From IMG/VR virus record IMGVR_UViG_3300008120_000149, positions 1-45,079 of that record: 45,079 nucleotides of DNA; one strand, given 5' to 3'. Origin of the DNA: a virus. Shown one piece after another: positions 9,673 to 18,500 of this stretch. Both the position numbers and the translations under genes were made by a program. The stretch's first letter is position 1; the number at the start of each line of letters is the position of its first letter. The notes under the pieces were generated by a model. That model did no database searches and was not told the origin of the DNA. It was given only the letters and a program-made list of their open reading frames with translations.

Positions 9673-9744
9673 AGCCCCCGACTGGATTTGAACCAGCGAC
9701 CAACGGTTTACAAAACCGTTGCTCTACCACTGAGCTACAAGGGC
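9673..9744 (-). tRNA. tRNA-Thr (anticodon TGT)
   Basis: A 72-base cloverleaf on the minus strand. The acceptor GCCCTTG pairs with CGGGGGC with two G-U pairs, and the discriminator is T. The D-arm starts AGCTCAGTGGTAGAGC. The anticodon stem ACGGT/ACCGT holds the loop TTTGTAA, giving anticodon TGT, which reads ACA. The T-arm has the GGTTCAAATCC core. CCA is not encoded. Confidence 0.95.
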
Positions 9745-9745
9745 A

Positions 9746-10015
9746 TTAATCAGCAGGCAACATTTCTGGATTTTCCAGTTCCAACTCATATAAAAGAGGA
9801 TGACATTCTTCAAGCATTAAGTAATATGATGCCTGATAAAGATCTTCTGGTTCAAATCGTCTTTCGTTGTCTGCCAATTTAATCAATTCCAAGTCGAACA
9901 AAGATTCTTTTGGAAGATCGTCAAAGGTAAAAGGAATTTGATTTATGAAATACAAAAGAACAATTTCAGTTCCTCGATTATACCAAACATATTTGGCATC
10001 TATTCTGTATTTCAT
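9746..10015 (-). CDS. Hypothetical protein between tRNA genes
   Basis: 89 residues starting MKYRIDAKYVWYNRGTEIVLL. It looks like a small alpha/beta domain: an N-terminal beta hairpin, then an acidic helical C-terminus (FEPEDLYQASYYLMLEECH; LLYELELENPEMLPAD). There is no cysteine cluster, membrane segment or known motif. It sits between tRNA-Leu(TAA), 42 bases upstream, and tRNA-Thr, 1 base downstream, so its transcript must be processed together with the tRNAs. I do not recognise the family. Confidence 0.75.
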   Translation of the reverse strand: MKYRIDAKYVWYNRGTEIVLLYFINQIPFTFDDLPKESLFDLELIKLADNERRFEPEDLYQASYYLMLEECHPLLYELELENPEMLPAD

Positions 10016-10057
10016 AGAATAGTCCTTTACTTTTGACTATTTAGAGGATAAACCTCA

Positions 10058-10142
10058 TAGGAACGGGGAGAGTTGAACTCCCACGGGCATAATGCCCAAC
10101 TGATTTTAAGTCAGGTGTGTCTACCGATTCCACCACGCTCCC
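10058..10142 (-). tRNA. tRNA-Leu (anticodon TAA)
   Basis: An 85-base class II tRNA on the minus strand. The acceptor GGGAGCG pairs with CGTTCCT and the discriminator is A. The D-arm is of leucine type (GGTGGAATCGGTAGACAC). The anticodon stem CTGAC/ATCAG region frames TTAAA, giving TAA, which reads TTA. A long variable arm (TTGGGCATTATGCCCGT) precedes the T-arm GGGAGTTCAACTCTCCC. CCA is not encoded. Confidence 0.93.
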
Positions 10143-10146
10143 AAGG

Positions 10147-10218
10147 TGGTTCTGGAGAGAATTGAACTCTCTTCTTACACTTATAAGGTGTAGGATTTAA
10201 CCAATAAGCAACAGAACC
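10147..10218 (-). tRNA. tRNA-Ile (anticodon TAT)
   Basis: A 72-base cloverleaf on the minus strand. The acceptor GGTTCTG pairs perfectly with CAGAACC and the discriminator is A. The anticodon stem TACAC/GTGTA holds the loop CTTATAA, so the anticodon is TAT, which would read ATA. The T-arm is GAGAGTTCAATTCTCTC. The D-stem (GCTT with AATC) appears to have one mismatch. It lies 4 bases from tRNA-Leu(TAA). Many bacteria read ATA with a modified CAT anticodon, so a direct TAT anticodon is noteworthy. Confidence 0.88.
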
Positions 10219-10260
10219 ATTTATAAGACAATCATAAGGCAAGAACCTTAGATTGTCAAG

Positions 10261-10340
10261 TGCCCCCAGTCGGACTCGAACCGACAAGCCGAAGCGGTTG
10301 ATTTTGAATCAACTGCGTTTACCAATTTCGCCACAGGGGC
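10261..10340 (-). tRNA. tRNA-Leu (anticodon CAA)
   Basis: An 80-base class II tRNA on the minus strand. The acceptor GCCCCTG pairs with TGGGGGC (G-U pairs near the base) and the discriminator is A. The D-arm GGCGAAATTGGTAAACGC is of leucine type. The anticodon stem GTTGA/TCAAC holds TTCAAAA, giving CAA, which reads TTG. The variable arm CGCTTCGGCTTG forms a short hairpin. The T-arm is GTCGGTTCGAGTCCGAC. CCA is not encoded. Confidence 0.93.
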
Positions 10341-10355
10341 AGAAAAACCAAGTTT

Positions 10356-10562
10356 TCAAGGTTTGTAAGTATTTGGATTATACTTCAAGTACTCGAAGAA
10401 TGTCAAGCGCATTTCTTTTTCACTCATTCCACAATGTTTTGCTGCAGTTGGTAAATTCCACTTTGCACAAAACAAATTCTCATTTGCTTCCTTCACATTT
10501 TCTGGTGTTGTTTTCACTGATTCTTCCTTCAGTGCTTTATAATTAATGCGATAAGGATTCAT
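10356..10562 (-). CDS. Small helical protein with HTH-like segment, unknown function
   Basis: 68 residues, starting MNPYRINYKALKEESVK. I chose the ATG at 10562 because the longer frame begins with TTG inside a repeated leader element (10563-10637 region). The C-terminal half (NLPTAAKHCGMSEKEMRLTF) has the spacing of a small helix-turn-helix with a predicted turn at CGMS, so a DNA-binding role is possible, though this is weak inference. The gene lies 15 bases before tRNA-Leu(CAA) and follows the 60-residue gene. The upstream sequence closely matches the one in front of gp59. No Shine-Dalgarno is evident; TTACTTTTT precedes the start in both cases. Confidence 0.7.
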   Translation of the reverse strand: MNPYRINYKALKEESVKTTPENVKEANENLFCAKWNLPTAAKHCGMSEKEMRLTFFEYLKYNPNTYKP

Positions 10563-10637
10563 TTGAAAAAGTAATAAGGTAAAAATTTTGCTGGAATTTT
10601 TTTCGACCAAAAATGGATTTAAAGGTCAATTTTGGTT
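10563..10637 (-). repeat. Leader element copy 1, shared with the gp59 leader
   Basis: This intergenic sequence matches 41832-41907 over most of its length. The core at 10593-10619 is identical to 41862-41888 (27 bases). On the minus strand both copies run from CAAAATTG through TGGTCGAAAAAAATTCC and end in TTACTTTTT a few bases before an ATG. A promoter or an RNA-level control site for two co-regulated genes is the likely meaning. Confidence 0.8.
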
Positions 10638-10820
10638 TTAGAGTGGATTTGCATAACAAAGAGTGTCTTCATCAAGAACCCCACGAACAAATTCTAGCAC
10701 ATTCATAAACTCATCTACAGTATCGCAGGTCACTTGCTTTTCTGTCCCTTCACTGGAATACAAATACACAGTTCGCTTGATTGGATCAACAACGCATCGT
10801 GTGAGGTACTCGTCTTGCAT
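10638..10820 (-). CDS. Small conserved-looking phage protein, first gene of tRNA cassette
   Basis: 60 residues (MQDEYLTRCVVDPIKRTVYLY...). It has an N-terminal beta hairpin, an acidic helix (TVDEFMNVLEFVRGVL) and a C-terminal DTLCYANPL. It follows a consensus sigma-70 promoter whose -10 ends 26 bases before the ATG, with AGAGAT as a possible ribosome binding site. It is the first reading frame of the unit that includes the four tRNAs. From memory, similar short proteins occur in other cyanomyoviruses. No enzymatic motif is visible, and its function is unknown. The promoter type implies early, host-polymerase transcription. Confidence 0.78.
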   Translation of the reverse strand: MQDEYLTRCVVDPIKRTVYLYSSEGTEKQVTCDTVDEFMNVLEFVRGVLDEDTLCYANPL

Positions 10821-10845
10821 TCGGATCTCTTTTGATTACTGATGT

Positions 10846-10874
10846 ATCATAACAGATCTAAAAATTCTTGTCAA
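10846..10874 (-). promoter_or_regulatory. Consensus sigma-70 early promoter for the tRNA cassette
   Basis: The minus strand carries TTGACA (10874-10869), a 17-base spacer and TATGAT (10851-10846). This is a full -35 match and five of six at -10 with ideal spacing. It drives the 60-residue gene, the tRNAs and the small genes to the terminator at 9191. It lies only 20 bases from the 3' end of the glycine-rich adhesin gene, so an early unit begins inside a late region. Confidence 0.85.
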
Positions 10875-10893
10875 GCATCAATAATCAAAACAT

Positions 10894-11871
10894 TCACCCT
10901 ACTAGTTGCGTTATTAAATTACTCACCAAAACATCTTGATTCGTAGTATATTCAATAAAATTATCTGTTAATCTACTTGTTATTCTAACCTTTGGTGCAG
11001 AAAAATGAGATCCGTCAGCAGAATTTTGAAACGTCATTTTTATATCTGGAAAAGAATTTAAGAATCCATCTAATATTTGTTTTTCATACCATATTCTTAT
11101 ATTTGCGCCACCACCTTGTCGCGCAGATCCTGGGGGAGCGCCAGCCCCCCCTTCGCCTCCAATTGTTCCATTACCATAGGCATAGATTTGCCCAGGAGCT
11201 ACGGTTGTAAGAAAAAAGGTAATGTTACTATTCGCGCTAGCACCGATTCCAGGCTCTGCCGTTGGATTAGCCAAATTATATCCACCTTTTCCACCGGTTC
11301 CGCTACCCAAACTAGCATTAGAAGCATAAAAGTATGGGGTATTTCCATTTATGGTTATATTACTGTTAGTAAAACTATATTGATATATTCCCAAACCTCC
11401 ACCACCAACAACAGCTAACCAAATATTATTGATACCAATTCCAGCAGCAGCACCACCAGTATCTGGAGTAGAAGAAGTAGTGGTACTTGCACCTCCATCG
11501 TAAGTATCAAACTGTGTAGTATTACGGGTTCCACCAGCGTAATATATTGGTCTTATTTGTAAAGTATATGAAGAAGGGATTTTCATAGAAAGTCTTGTAT
11601 ATCCTCCACCACCATTAACAACAGTTGCAGAAGCACCACCATTACTACCTGTATACTGTTGATTTGTAAACCCTCTTCCCCATATTTCTACAGTAAAATC
11701 TTCTGCACCAAAGTATTTTCTAAGTTCCGATGCAGGAACTTTGTAATTAGTCGAATCTCTACTTACTAAAAATAAATCAGTATCTTGAACAGTCATTAAA
11801 TTTTGAGCCTCTATTTTATAGTTTGTACTATTTCTACTGACCAAAAAAAGATCATTATTTTGTATTGGCAT
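10894..11871 (-). CDS. Glycine-rich putative tail adhesin
   Basis: 325 residues. The N-terminus carries a duplicated motif: NNDLFLVSRNSTNYKIEAQNL at residues 5-25, then DTDLFLVSRDSTNYKVPASEL. It probably serves as an attachment or trimerisation element. A glycine-rich body follows, with GGASATVVNGGGGY, GGAAAGIGINN, GTGGKGGYNLANPTAEPG and GGEGGAGAPPGSARQGGG. It ends in a compact beta domain. Glycine-rich stretches set in beta loops recall the gp38-type tip adhesins of T2/S16-like phages, which use polyglycine-II packing, but the resemblance is architectural only. It lies 2 bases after the collagen-like gene and is probably co-transcribed with it. It could define receptor specificity. Alternative: another fibre segment. 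Confidence 0.8.
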   Translation of the reverse strand: MPIQNNDLFLVSRNSTNYKIEAQNLMTVQDTDLFLVSRDSTNYKVPASELRKYFGAEDFTVEIWGRGFTNQQYTGSNGGASATVVNGGGGYTRLSMKIPSSYTLQIRPIYYAGGTRNTTQFDTYDGGASTTTSSTPDTGGAAAGIGINNIWLAVVGGGGLGIYQYSFTNSNITINGNTPYFYASNASLGSGTGGKGGYNLANPTAEPGIGASANSNITFFLTTVAPGQIYAYGNGTIGGEGGAGAPPGSARQGGGANIRIWYEKQILDGFLNSFPDIKMTFQNSADGSHFSAPKVRITSRLTDNFIEYTTNQDVLVSNLITQLVG

Positions 11872-11873
11872 AT

Positions 11874-14846
11874 TTATGGCAACAAAGGAAGACTAGAAAT
11901 ATCTAGATTAGAAATACCCGTTCCAGTAATTGTAATTGTTTTATTTGAACTTTGATTTGCACTAAAAGTAGGATTGAGACTTAATGTAATTCCAGTACCA
12001 GCAGATAAAGTTAATAATCCATCATTTGGAATTCCCACCTCTCCTTGAGGACCACGAAGACCTTGAACACCTTGAGTTCCCTGGTTTCCTATACCAGCAA
12101 AAAGTCCAGAAATTCCCTGTGTTCCTTGAGGACCCCGAGTACCCTGAATACCTTGAGTACCTTGATTACCTTGAATACCACCACCACCTGGAGTACCTTG
12201 AGTACCTTGAATTCCTTGAATACCTTGGAAATTGCTAAGACTTCCTTGAAGTCCTTGAAGACCTTGAGTACCCTGAATACCTTGAGTACCTTGATTACCT
12301 TGAATACCACTACCACCTGGAGTACCTTGAGTACCTTGAATTCCTTGAATACCTTGAGTACCTTGAAAATTACTTAGAAATCCCTGAAGTCCTTGTGTTC
12401 CTTGAAAACCTTGAAGACCTTGAGTACCTTGAAGACCTTGATTACCTTGAATACCACTACCACCTGGAGTTCCTTGAGTACCTTGAATTCCTTGAATACC
12501 TTGAGTACCTTGATTACCTTGAATACCACCACCACCTTGAGTTCCTTGAAGACCTTGAATTCCTTGTCTTCCTTGAGTTCCCTGGAAATTACTTAAAGAA
12601 CCCTGAATACCTTGACGACCTTGATGACCTTGAAGACCTTGAAGACCTTGAGTGCCTTGATTTCCCTGAATACCACCACCACCTTGAGTGCCTTGAAGAC
12701 CTTGAGTGCCTTGAAGACCTTGAGTTCCCTGGAAATTACTTAAAGAACCCTGAAGTCCTTGAATACCTTGACGACCTTGAAGACCTTGAAGACCTTGAGT
12801 TCCTTGATTTCCCTGAATACCACCAGAACCTTGAGTTCCTTGAAGACCTTGAAGACCTTGAAGACCTTGAGTGCCTTGATTTCCCTGAATACCACCAGAA
12901 CCTTGAATACCTTGAAGTCCCTGAATACCTTGAAGACCTTGAGTGCCTTGAAAATTACTTAAAGAACCCTGAAGACCTTGAGTACCTTGAATTCCCTGAA
13001 GTCCTTGAATACCTTGAGTTCCTTGAGTACCTTGAAAACTTTCTCCCTGAAGTCCTTGAGTTCCCTGAAGACCCTGAATACCTTGAAGACCTTGAGTGCC
13101 TTGAAAATTACTTAAAGAACCCTGAAGACCTTGAAGACCTTGAGTTCCCTGAAGTCCCTGAAGACCTTGAGTTCCTTGAGTACCTTGAAGTCCTTGAAGA
13201 CCTTGAGTGCCTTGAGTGCCTTGAGTGCCTTGAATACCGTCATCACCCTTTATTCCACCAGACCCCTGGACTCCTTGAAGACCTTGAAGTCCTTGAATTC
13301 CTTGTCTTCCTTGAGTACCTTGAAGACCTTGAAGACCTTGAGTTCCTTGATTTCCCTGAATACCACCAGAACCTTGAGTTCCTTGAAGACCTTGAGTGCC
13401 TTGAGTGCCTTGAGTGCCTTGCATAGTTCCGGCTGGACCTTGAAGACCTTGAAGACCTTGAAGACCTTGAATGCCTTGAGTGCCTTGAGTGCCTTGCATA
13501 GTTCCGGCTGGACCTTGAAGACCTTGAAGACCTTGAGTGCCTTGAGTGCCTTGATTTCCCTGAATACCACCAGAACCTTGAAGACCTTGAAGACCTTGAG
13601 TGCCTTGAGTACCTTGATTTCCCTGAATACCACCAGAACCTTGAGTTCCTTGAAGACCTTGAAGACCTTGAGTTCCTTGATTTCCCTGAATACCACCAGA
13701 ACCTTGAAGACCTTGAAGACCTTGAGTTCCTTGAGTGCCTTGAATACCTCCAGTACCTTGAGTGCCTTGAAGACCTTGAAGACCTTGAGTACCTTGAGTA
13801 CCTTGCATAGTTCCAGCTGGACCCTGAACACCTTGAGTGCCCTGAAGACCCTGAAGTCCCTGAGTGCCTTGAAGTCCTTGAGTACCTTGGGTACCTTGAT
13901 TACTTAAACCTTGAAGACCTTGAAGACCTTGGGCACCCTGAATACCAGTTTCTCCACCAGAACCTTGAAGTCCTTGAATTCCTTGTCTTCCTTGAGTACC
14001 TTGAGTACCTTGAGTACCTTGAGTACCTTGAGTTCCTTGAGTTCCTTGATTACTCAGACCCTGAACCCCTTGAAGACCTTGAATTCCTTGAAGACCTTGA
14101 GTGCCTTGATTTCCCTGAATACCACCAGAACCTTGAAGACCTTGAAGACCTTGAGTTCCCTGAAGTCCCTGAATACCTTGAGTGCCTTGAGTACCTTGGG
14201 TACCTTGGGTACCTTGGAACATCAGCTCATATGGTGCTGACCACATAACACCATCGCCAGAAGACGTTAAAATAGACCCAGGATTGCCAGAACTATTTTC
14301 AAAATCAAATAAACGAGAACGAAGTCTAAGTTCATCATTTACATCCAATCCAACATCAGGTAAAGTAGTAGCAATACCAACTCTAGAATTTACATAATCA
14401 TATTGAATGTAAGAAGTGGCATAAAAATCTTTATCATTTCTATTATTAAGTCTAGTGTATATAAAATTTCCAGGGTCCCCTGGCGCAAATACGGTAATCG
14501 TGGAAATAGTTCCAGTAGAATCAATAGTTGCATTTACAGAGTTGCCTCTAAAATTCAATTTAGATACGCTATTAATTCCTGCAATTAAAGCAACATCCTC
14601 ATCAAAAATAGTAAGCCCATTCAAATAGGTTTGGGGAGCTTCTGGAATCCAGTACCTATCATATAAATTATCAGAATCTAGAGTTACAAGTTTATAATAA
14701 GTTCCCGCAATACCAATTGTACTTTTTTCTCCAGGATATCCTAAATTAGGTTCTGCTTCATCTGGATATAGATAAAGATGCCTATCTGTACTTAATCCAG
14801 AAAATGGTTTTACCTTATTTCTACCACTTAAATATCTTTTAGTCAT
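11874..14846 (-). CDS. Collagen-like tail fibre protein (990 aa)
   Basis: Residues 1 to about 209 form a folded head: MTKRYLSGRNKVKPFSGLST, then a YLYPDEAEPN segment, YRYWIPEAP-like strands and a GDPGNFIYTRLNNRNDKDFY segment. Residues about 210-945 are Gly-X-X triplets, mostly GTQ, GLQ and GIQ. They are interrupted by the modules GSGGIQGNQG, PAGTMQG, GSLSNFQG, GLSNQG and GGSGIQG. The last 45 residues form a beta cap (LLTLSAGTGITLSLNPTF... ending SLPLLP). No stop or frameshift interrupts it. It shares repeat type and interruptions with the gene at 1-2793, so the two are paralogues. The head and cap suggest a fibre linking the tail to a tip; the adhesin gene follows 2 bases later. The role is inferred. 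Confidence 0.87.
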   Translation of the reverse strand: MTKRYLSGRNKVKPFSGLSTDRHLYLYPDEAEPNLGYPGEKSTIGIAGTYYKLVTLDSDNLYDRYWIPEAPQTYLNGLTIFDEDVALIAGINSVSKLNFRGNSVNATIDSTGTISTITVFAPGDPGNFIYTRLNNRNDKDFYATSYIQYDYVNSRVGIATTLPDVGLDVNDELRLRSRLFDFENSSGNPGSILTSSGDGVMWSAPYELMFQGTQGTQGTQGTQGIQGLQGTQGLQGLQGSGGIQGNQGTQGLQGIQGLQGVQGLSNQGTQGTQGTQGTQGTQGTQGRQGIQGLQGSGGETGIQGAQGLQGLQGLSNQGTQGTQGLQGTQGLQGLQGTQGVQGPAGTMQGTQGTQGLQGLQGTQGTGGIQGTQGTQGLQGLQGSGGIQGNQGTQGLQGLQGTQGSGGIQGNQGTQGTQGLQGLQGSGGIQGNQGTQGTQGLQGLQGPAGTMQGTQGTQGIQGLQGLQGLQGPAGTMQGTQGTQGTQGLQGTQGSGGIQGNQGTQGLQGLQGTQGRQGIQGLQGLQGVQGSGGIKGDDGIQGTQGTQGTQGLQGLQGTQGTQGLQGLQGTQGLQGLQGSLSNFQGTQGLQGIQGLQGTQGLQGESFQGTQGTQGIQGLQGIQGTQGLQGSLSNFQGTQGLQGIQGLQGIQGSGGIQGNQGTQGLQGLQGLQGTQGSGGIQGNQGTQGLQGLQGRQGIQGLQGSLSNFQGTQGLQGTQGLQGTQGGGGIQGNQGTQGLQGLQGHQGRQGIQGSLSNFQGTQGRQGIQGLQGTQGGGGIQGNQGTQGIQGIQGTQGTPGGSGIQGNQGLQGTQGLQGFQGTQGLQGFLSNFQGTQGIQGIQGTQGTPGGSGIQGNQGTQGIQGTQGLQGLQGSLSNFQGIQGIQGTQGTPGGGGIQGNQGTQGIQGTRGPQGTQGISGLFAGIGNQGTQGVQGLRGPQGEVGIPNDGLLTLSAGTGITLSLNPTFSANQSSNKTITITGTGISNLDISSLPLLP
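12040..14218. repeat. 9-bp tandem repeat coding for Gly-X-Gln triplets
   Basis: This is the same kind of array as at 1-2640: 9-base units around CCTTGA(A/G)(G/T)(A/T)C on the plus strand. Modules recur at irregular steps, for example the sequence for GGIQGNQG (plus TTTCCCTGAATACCACCAG) many times. GTMQG modules recur near 13425, 13497 and 13807. The pattern implies repeated duplication of blocks larger than one triplet. Confidence 0.9.
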
Positions 14847-14851
14847 ATAAA

Positions 14852-15520
14852 TTACGTCGTGCTATTTTCAAGAATGCTGCAAATAAATTCCATTTGAAGA
14901 GGTCCAACCAATCCACCACTAACATAATGATGAGTAATACCAATTGCTACACCAGAATTAGTCACAAAAGTTTTAGATGTTCCAACACTGCCAATAATGG
15001 AATCAACAGTAAAAGATTGTTGAGGTGATGGGTATATTGTAGTAGTAATACCAAATGACCCAGTACAAGTAAAAGCTAATCCACTCATAGTTATTTCATC
15101 ACCGACATTAAAATTATGTGGATTGAATGTTGTTATAGTCGTTATTCCCGTAGTATTATCATATCGACAACTAGAAATAGATACAATTCCAGACTGAGTT
15201 CCTTCAATTAAAATAGAATCAATAAGTGTAGCATTTCTCTCTAAAATTAATCTTCCATCAATAATGATTAATGAATCGCTAGGAGGAATTTCTGCATTTT
15301 TAATAATTCTAGTGTCTCTAATATTTCCAAATGTTCTAGATCCTGTACTTTTTCTTCTATGCGTAAAAGTAACTGTTGGATATGTTCCTATCCCCACATT
15401 AGATACTTGCGCATAAAGAACAATCGCAGATACTCCCGTTGGGGTAGTGTAAATAAGTTGCTCTCCTGGAGCAACAGGAACTGCAATTGTTAAAAATTTA
15501 TTAAGTGGTGCTATTGCCAT
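14852..15520 (-). CDS. Virion structural protein, unknown T4 counterpart
   Basis: 222 residues. It starts MAIAPLNKFLTIAVPVAPGEQ and is beta-rich throughout: VSAIVLYAQVSNVG, TVTFTHRRKSTGSRTF, then a C-terminal domain with NPHNFNVGDEITMSGL. The NPHNFNVGD type segment (strand, His-x-Phe, then Val-Gly-Asp) also appears in the 1985-residue fibre (NHDFYANNKVKI, PHNLRIGDQIEI), so these proteins share a small beta module. There is no signal peptide, cysteine motif or enzyme signature. It lies 3 bases after the stop of the 1433-residue gene and 5 bases before the collagen-like gene, in a run of tail genes. It may be a fibre-attachment or baseplate-peripheral protein; this is inferred from position. 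Confidence 0.8.
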   Translation of the reverse strand: MAIAPLNKFLTIAVPVAPGEQLIYTTPTGVSAIVLYAQVSNVGIGTYPTVTFTHRRKSTGSRTFGNIRDTRIIKNAEIPPSDSLIIIDGRLILERNATLIDSILIEGTQSGIVSISSCRYDNTTGITTITTFNPHNFNVGDEITMSGLAFTCTGSFGITTTIYPSPQQSFTVDSIIGSVGTSKTFVTNSGVAIGITHHYVSGGLVGPLQMEFICSILENSTT

Positions 15521-15523
15521 TTT

Positions 15524-18500
15524 TTATCTCAATGCCAGTATGAGTGGAGTTACTTCCGCCTGTATTGCTTTACTAAAATCTCTTCCTCTAATCGTCGCTG
15601 TTGGCTGATTAATTTGGAATCCTTCACCAATATCAAAATTTCCTTTTTGATCAGTACTTGTAAATGGAATTTGTGCTCCATCTAAAGCAACAACTTCATT
15701 CTCTTTTATAGGAACTGCCCCAACAAAGGGTGTTGCCTTATTTATATCTGTTCCACATCCAATGTATTCAAAGGAATGAGAACTGGTCAAAATACGACTG
15801 ATTCTTTTGAAAGAAACATCTTCATCTCCAAATAACTCATAAGGAATGAATTGATTAAATGTTACAGTAGTAACTGAACCAATACCAACCGAAACTGGAT
15901 CAGTAGCAGAATCAACAGTGTAATAAATTGGACGAGTAATAACTGTCGCCGCGACACCAGTATTTCCCGTATCTGGAATAAAAACTTCAAGATTTTGAGT
16001 TGGTAAATAATTTCTTCCACTATTCACAACATCAATAGCAACTATTGATCCAGTAACAGGATCAACAGTTGGACTCAACTCAGCAATAATTCCTTGAGGA
16101 CCTTTCGGTGATTGAGAAAGATCATCAGCATCACGAATTAAAACTGTTGGGGGAGCAGCAGCACTGAATCCAGATCCACCATTAAGAACTTTAATTTCTT
16201 GTACATCTTTCATTGGTTGATCTAATATATTAGGAACACTTTTATTTGGAACTACTGTGTCTGGATATTTGCTCAGATCAATTTCAAAGAATAATGCCTG
16301 CCCATCAAATGGTTTTCTATATCGTCCAAGTTCATCTTTAACATCAAAGAAAGTTACTTTATCACTTCCAGCATTAACTCCATTTTGAGATCTAGTAGGT
16401 GGATCTTGGAAATTTTGAGGAGAATTATATACTTTCCCAAAAAATTCAGTTCTTCCAAGTCCGACTGCAACCAATCCAAAATTACCAAAAGAAGAATTGG
16501 AGTTTGTAAGGTCACAAGAACCACCACTATCTACATAAATTCCAATATGAGAATTAATTGTAAAAATAGAAACTAATTGAGCATACCCATTATTTGTAAT
16601 TGATACACCAATTCCATTTTCATTATATTGAGTAAATGAATCACAAACCATACATTTAAGATCATTTGAAAGATTACTTGGATCTAGCGTTGTAGAATGA
16701 TCGCCATCTATTTTCATTCCAATACTTCCGCCCATAAAATTAGTACAGTTTCTAATATAGGGTGATCTCCATCTTCCGGTAGGACCTTCATTAGCTGGAC
16801 CAGGATCTAAATATCCACTCCTTGCTCCACCAATACCTATAGGAGGAGGGAATGCTACTGCTGCTCCTTTTTTAAATGAAATCGGAACCACAGTTTCTCC
16901 AGCATAAAAAGGTACTTTACCAAAAGCAAAACTCAAGTTCTCAATCAAACATCCTCTTCTAACATAAAAAACATCATCATCATATTGAGGACAAACAGTA
17001 ACTAATCTCAAGTCTTGACCACTAACTGAAACATCAGTTCTTAAACCTATTGGATTTTCTTCAATATAAAATCCAGAACGAACCATAATAGTATCACCGG
17101 GTTGTGCAATTGCAGCAGCAGCACCAATTGTTAATTTTGCAGATCCCTCTGTTCTTCCATTATTATCATCATTTCCATACTTAGACACGTAAATAAGATT
17201 CTTAGAATCTGCTCCAGCAGGTGCCCAAATAATTTTTCCATCAGGGTAAGTTCTATTTGGAGATGCTGAAGGTCCATTACGTATAATTGTTGTTACAATC
17301 CCTGCACAAACCGCTATTGCAGAAGCAACATTTACACATCCATTTAAATTCGAATTAGATCCAACAGAAAGATCATCTTGAATTGTAAAATCTTTTATTT
17401 GAAATATACTAGATCCAATACTCTGATATGATTTTGGTGGATCTACATTATTAATTACATATCTTGCAAGTTGAGACGCTGTAGTGATAGCAACTATTGT
17501 CGCATCTTTTACAGAATATCCATTAGTATCAGTTCCACCAATATGAACTAAAGTATTTCCACTATAATAAGAAAGTCCAGCTCCTACTGATTGGGAATTC
17601 CCTCCGCGAGTAATATCATAAGTAATTGCTTTTAATATACTCTTAATATCATCTTTACAATTTACGGGATCAGTAGCAATACCAGAGGAATTGACAACTG
17701 TAAATGGAGGATTTTTATAATCAGTGCTAGTTAAAAATCCAATAGATTCATTTGCAATAAAATCTAAATTAATTCTAATTAAATTTGCTGCATCAAAAAA
17801 TCTTCCCGCAATAATATTTCCGCCAGTATCAACCCCAACTGTAGTTAAAACATTCCTAGGAACTTGATATTGCTCTGACCTAAATCCTACATTTTCATTT
17901 GAATCATAAATCGCACCCTGATTAAAAAATACATCTTTATTATTAAATTCAATATCTCTTCTCGGAGAAGTAGTACCAAATCCAACAGATCCTATTGCAG
18001 TAGTTGTTATTACAGTGCCTGCTACTCCAACTTTTAAAGTAGAATTTACAGTAGCATCTTTACCTACATTTAAATTTTTCTCAATTCCAACTCCACCCTC
18101 AACAATTAATGCCCCAGTATCTTTGCTTGTAGATTCTTGGACACTACCAACAGTAATATATCCACCTGCATTAATATTTTCTCCAACACCAAGACCACCA
18201 GTTATAACAACAGCACCAGAATCCTTATCATTAGAAGAATTTCCAGAAAGAACATCAACTGTTCCTATGATTTCTGCATCTCCAGAAAGATAAAAATCAT
18301 TTCCTACATTTAAATTCTCCTCTATTCCAACACCACCCTCAACAACAAGAGCACCAGAATCTTTATCAACAGAAGAATAAGTTCCACTTATAAAAACAGA
18401 ACTTCCTACACTTAAACTCTTTTTAATTCCAACTCCACCTTCAACTACAAGAGCACCAGTACCTATACCTGAAGAATCAGTAGAACTTCCTATAGAAACA

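Noticed and set aside
10356-10610. 84-residue version of the gene starting at 10610
   Set aside because: It starts with TTG inside a leader element also present before gp59. The ATG at 10562 is a better start.
11868-11880. Late promoter CATAAATA at the adhesin start
   Set aside because: It is only a few bases from the ATG and overlaps the previous stop, too close to give a leader.
12026-14240. Overlapping repeat frames on both strands in the 990-residue gene
   Set aside because: Same reason: shadows of the Gly-X-Gln array; no ribosome binding site or unique domain.
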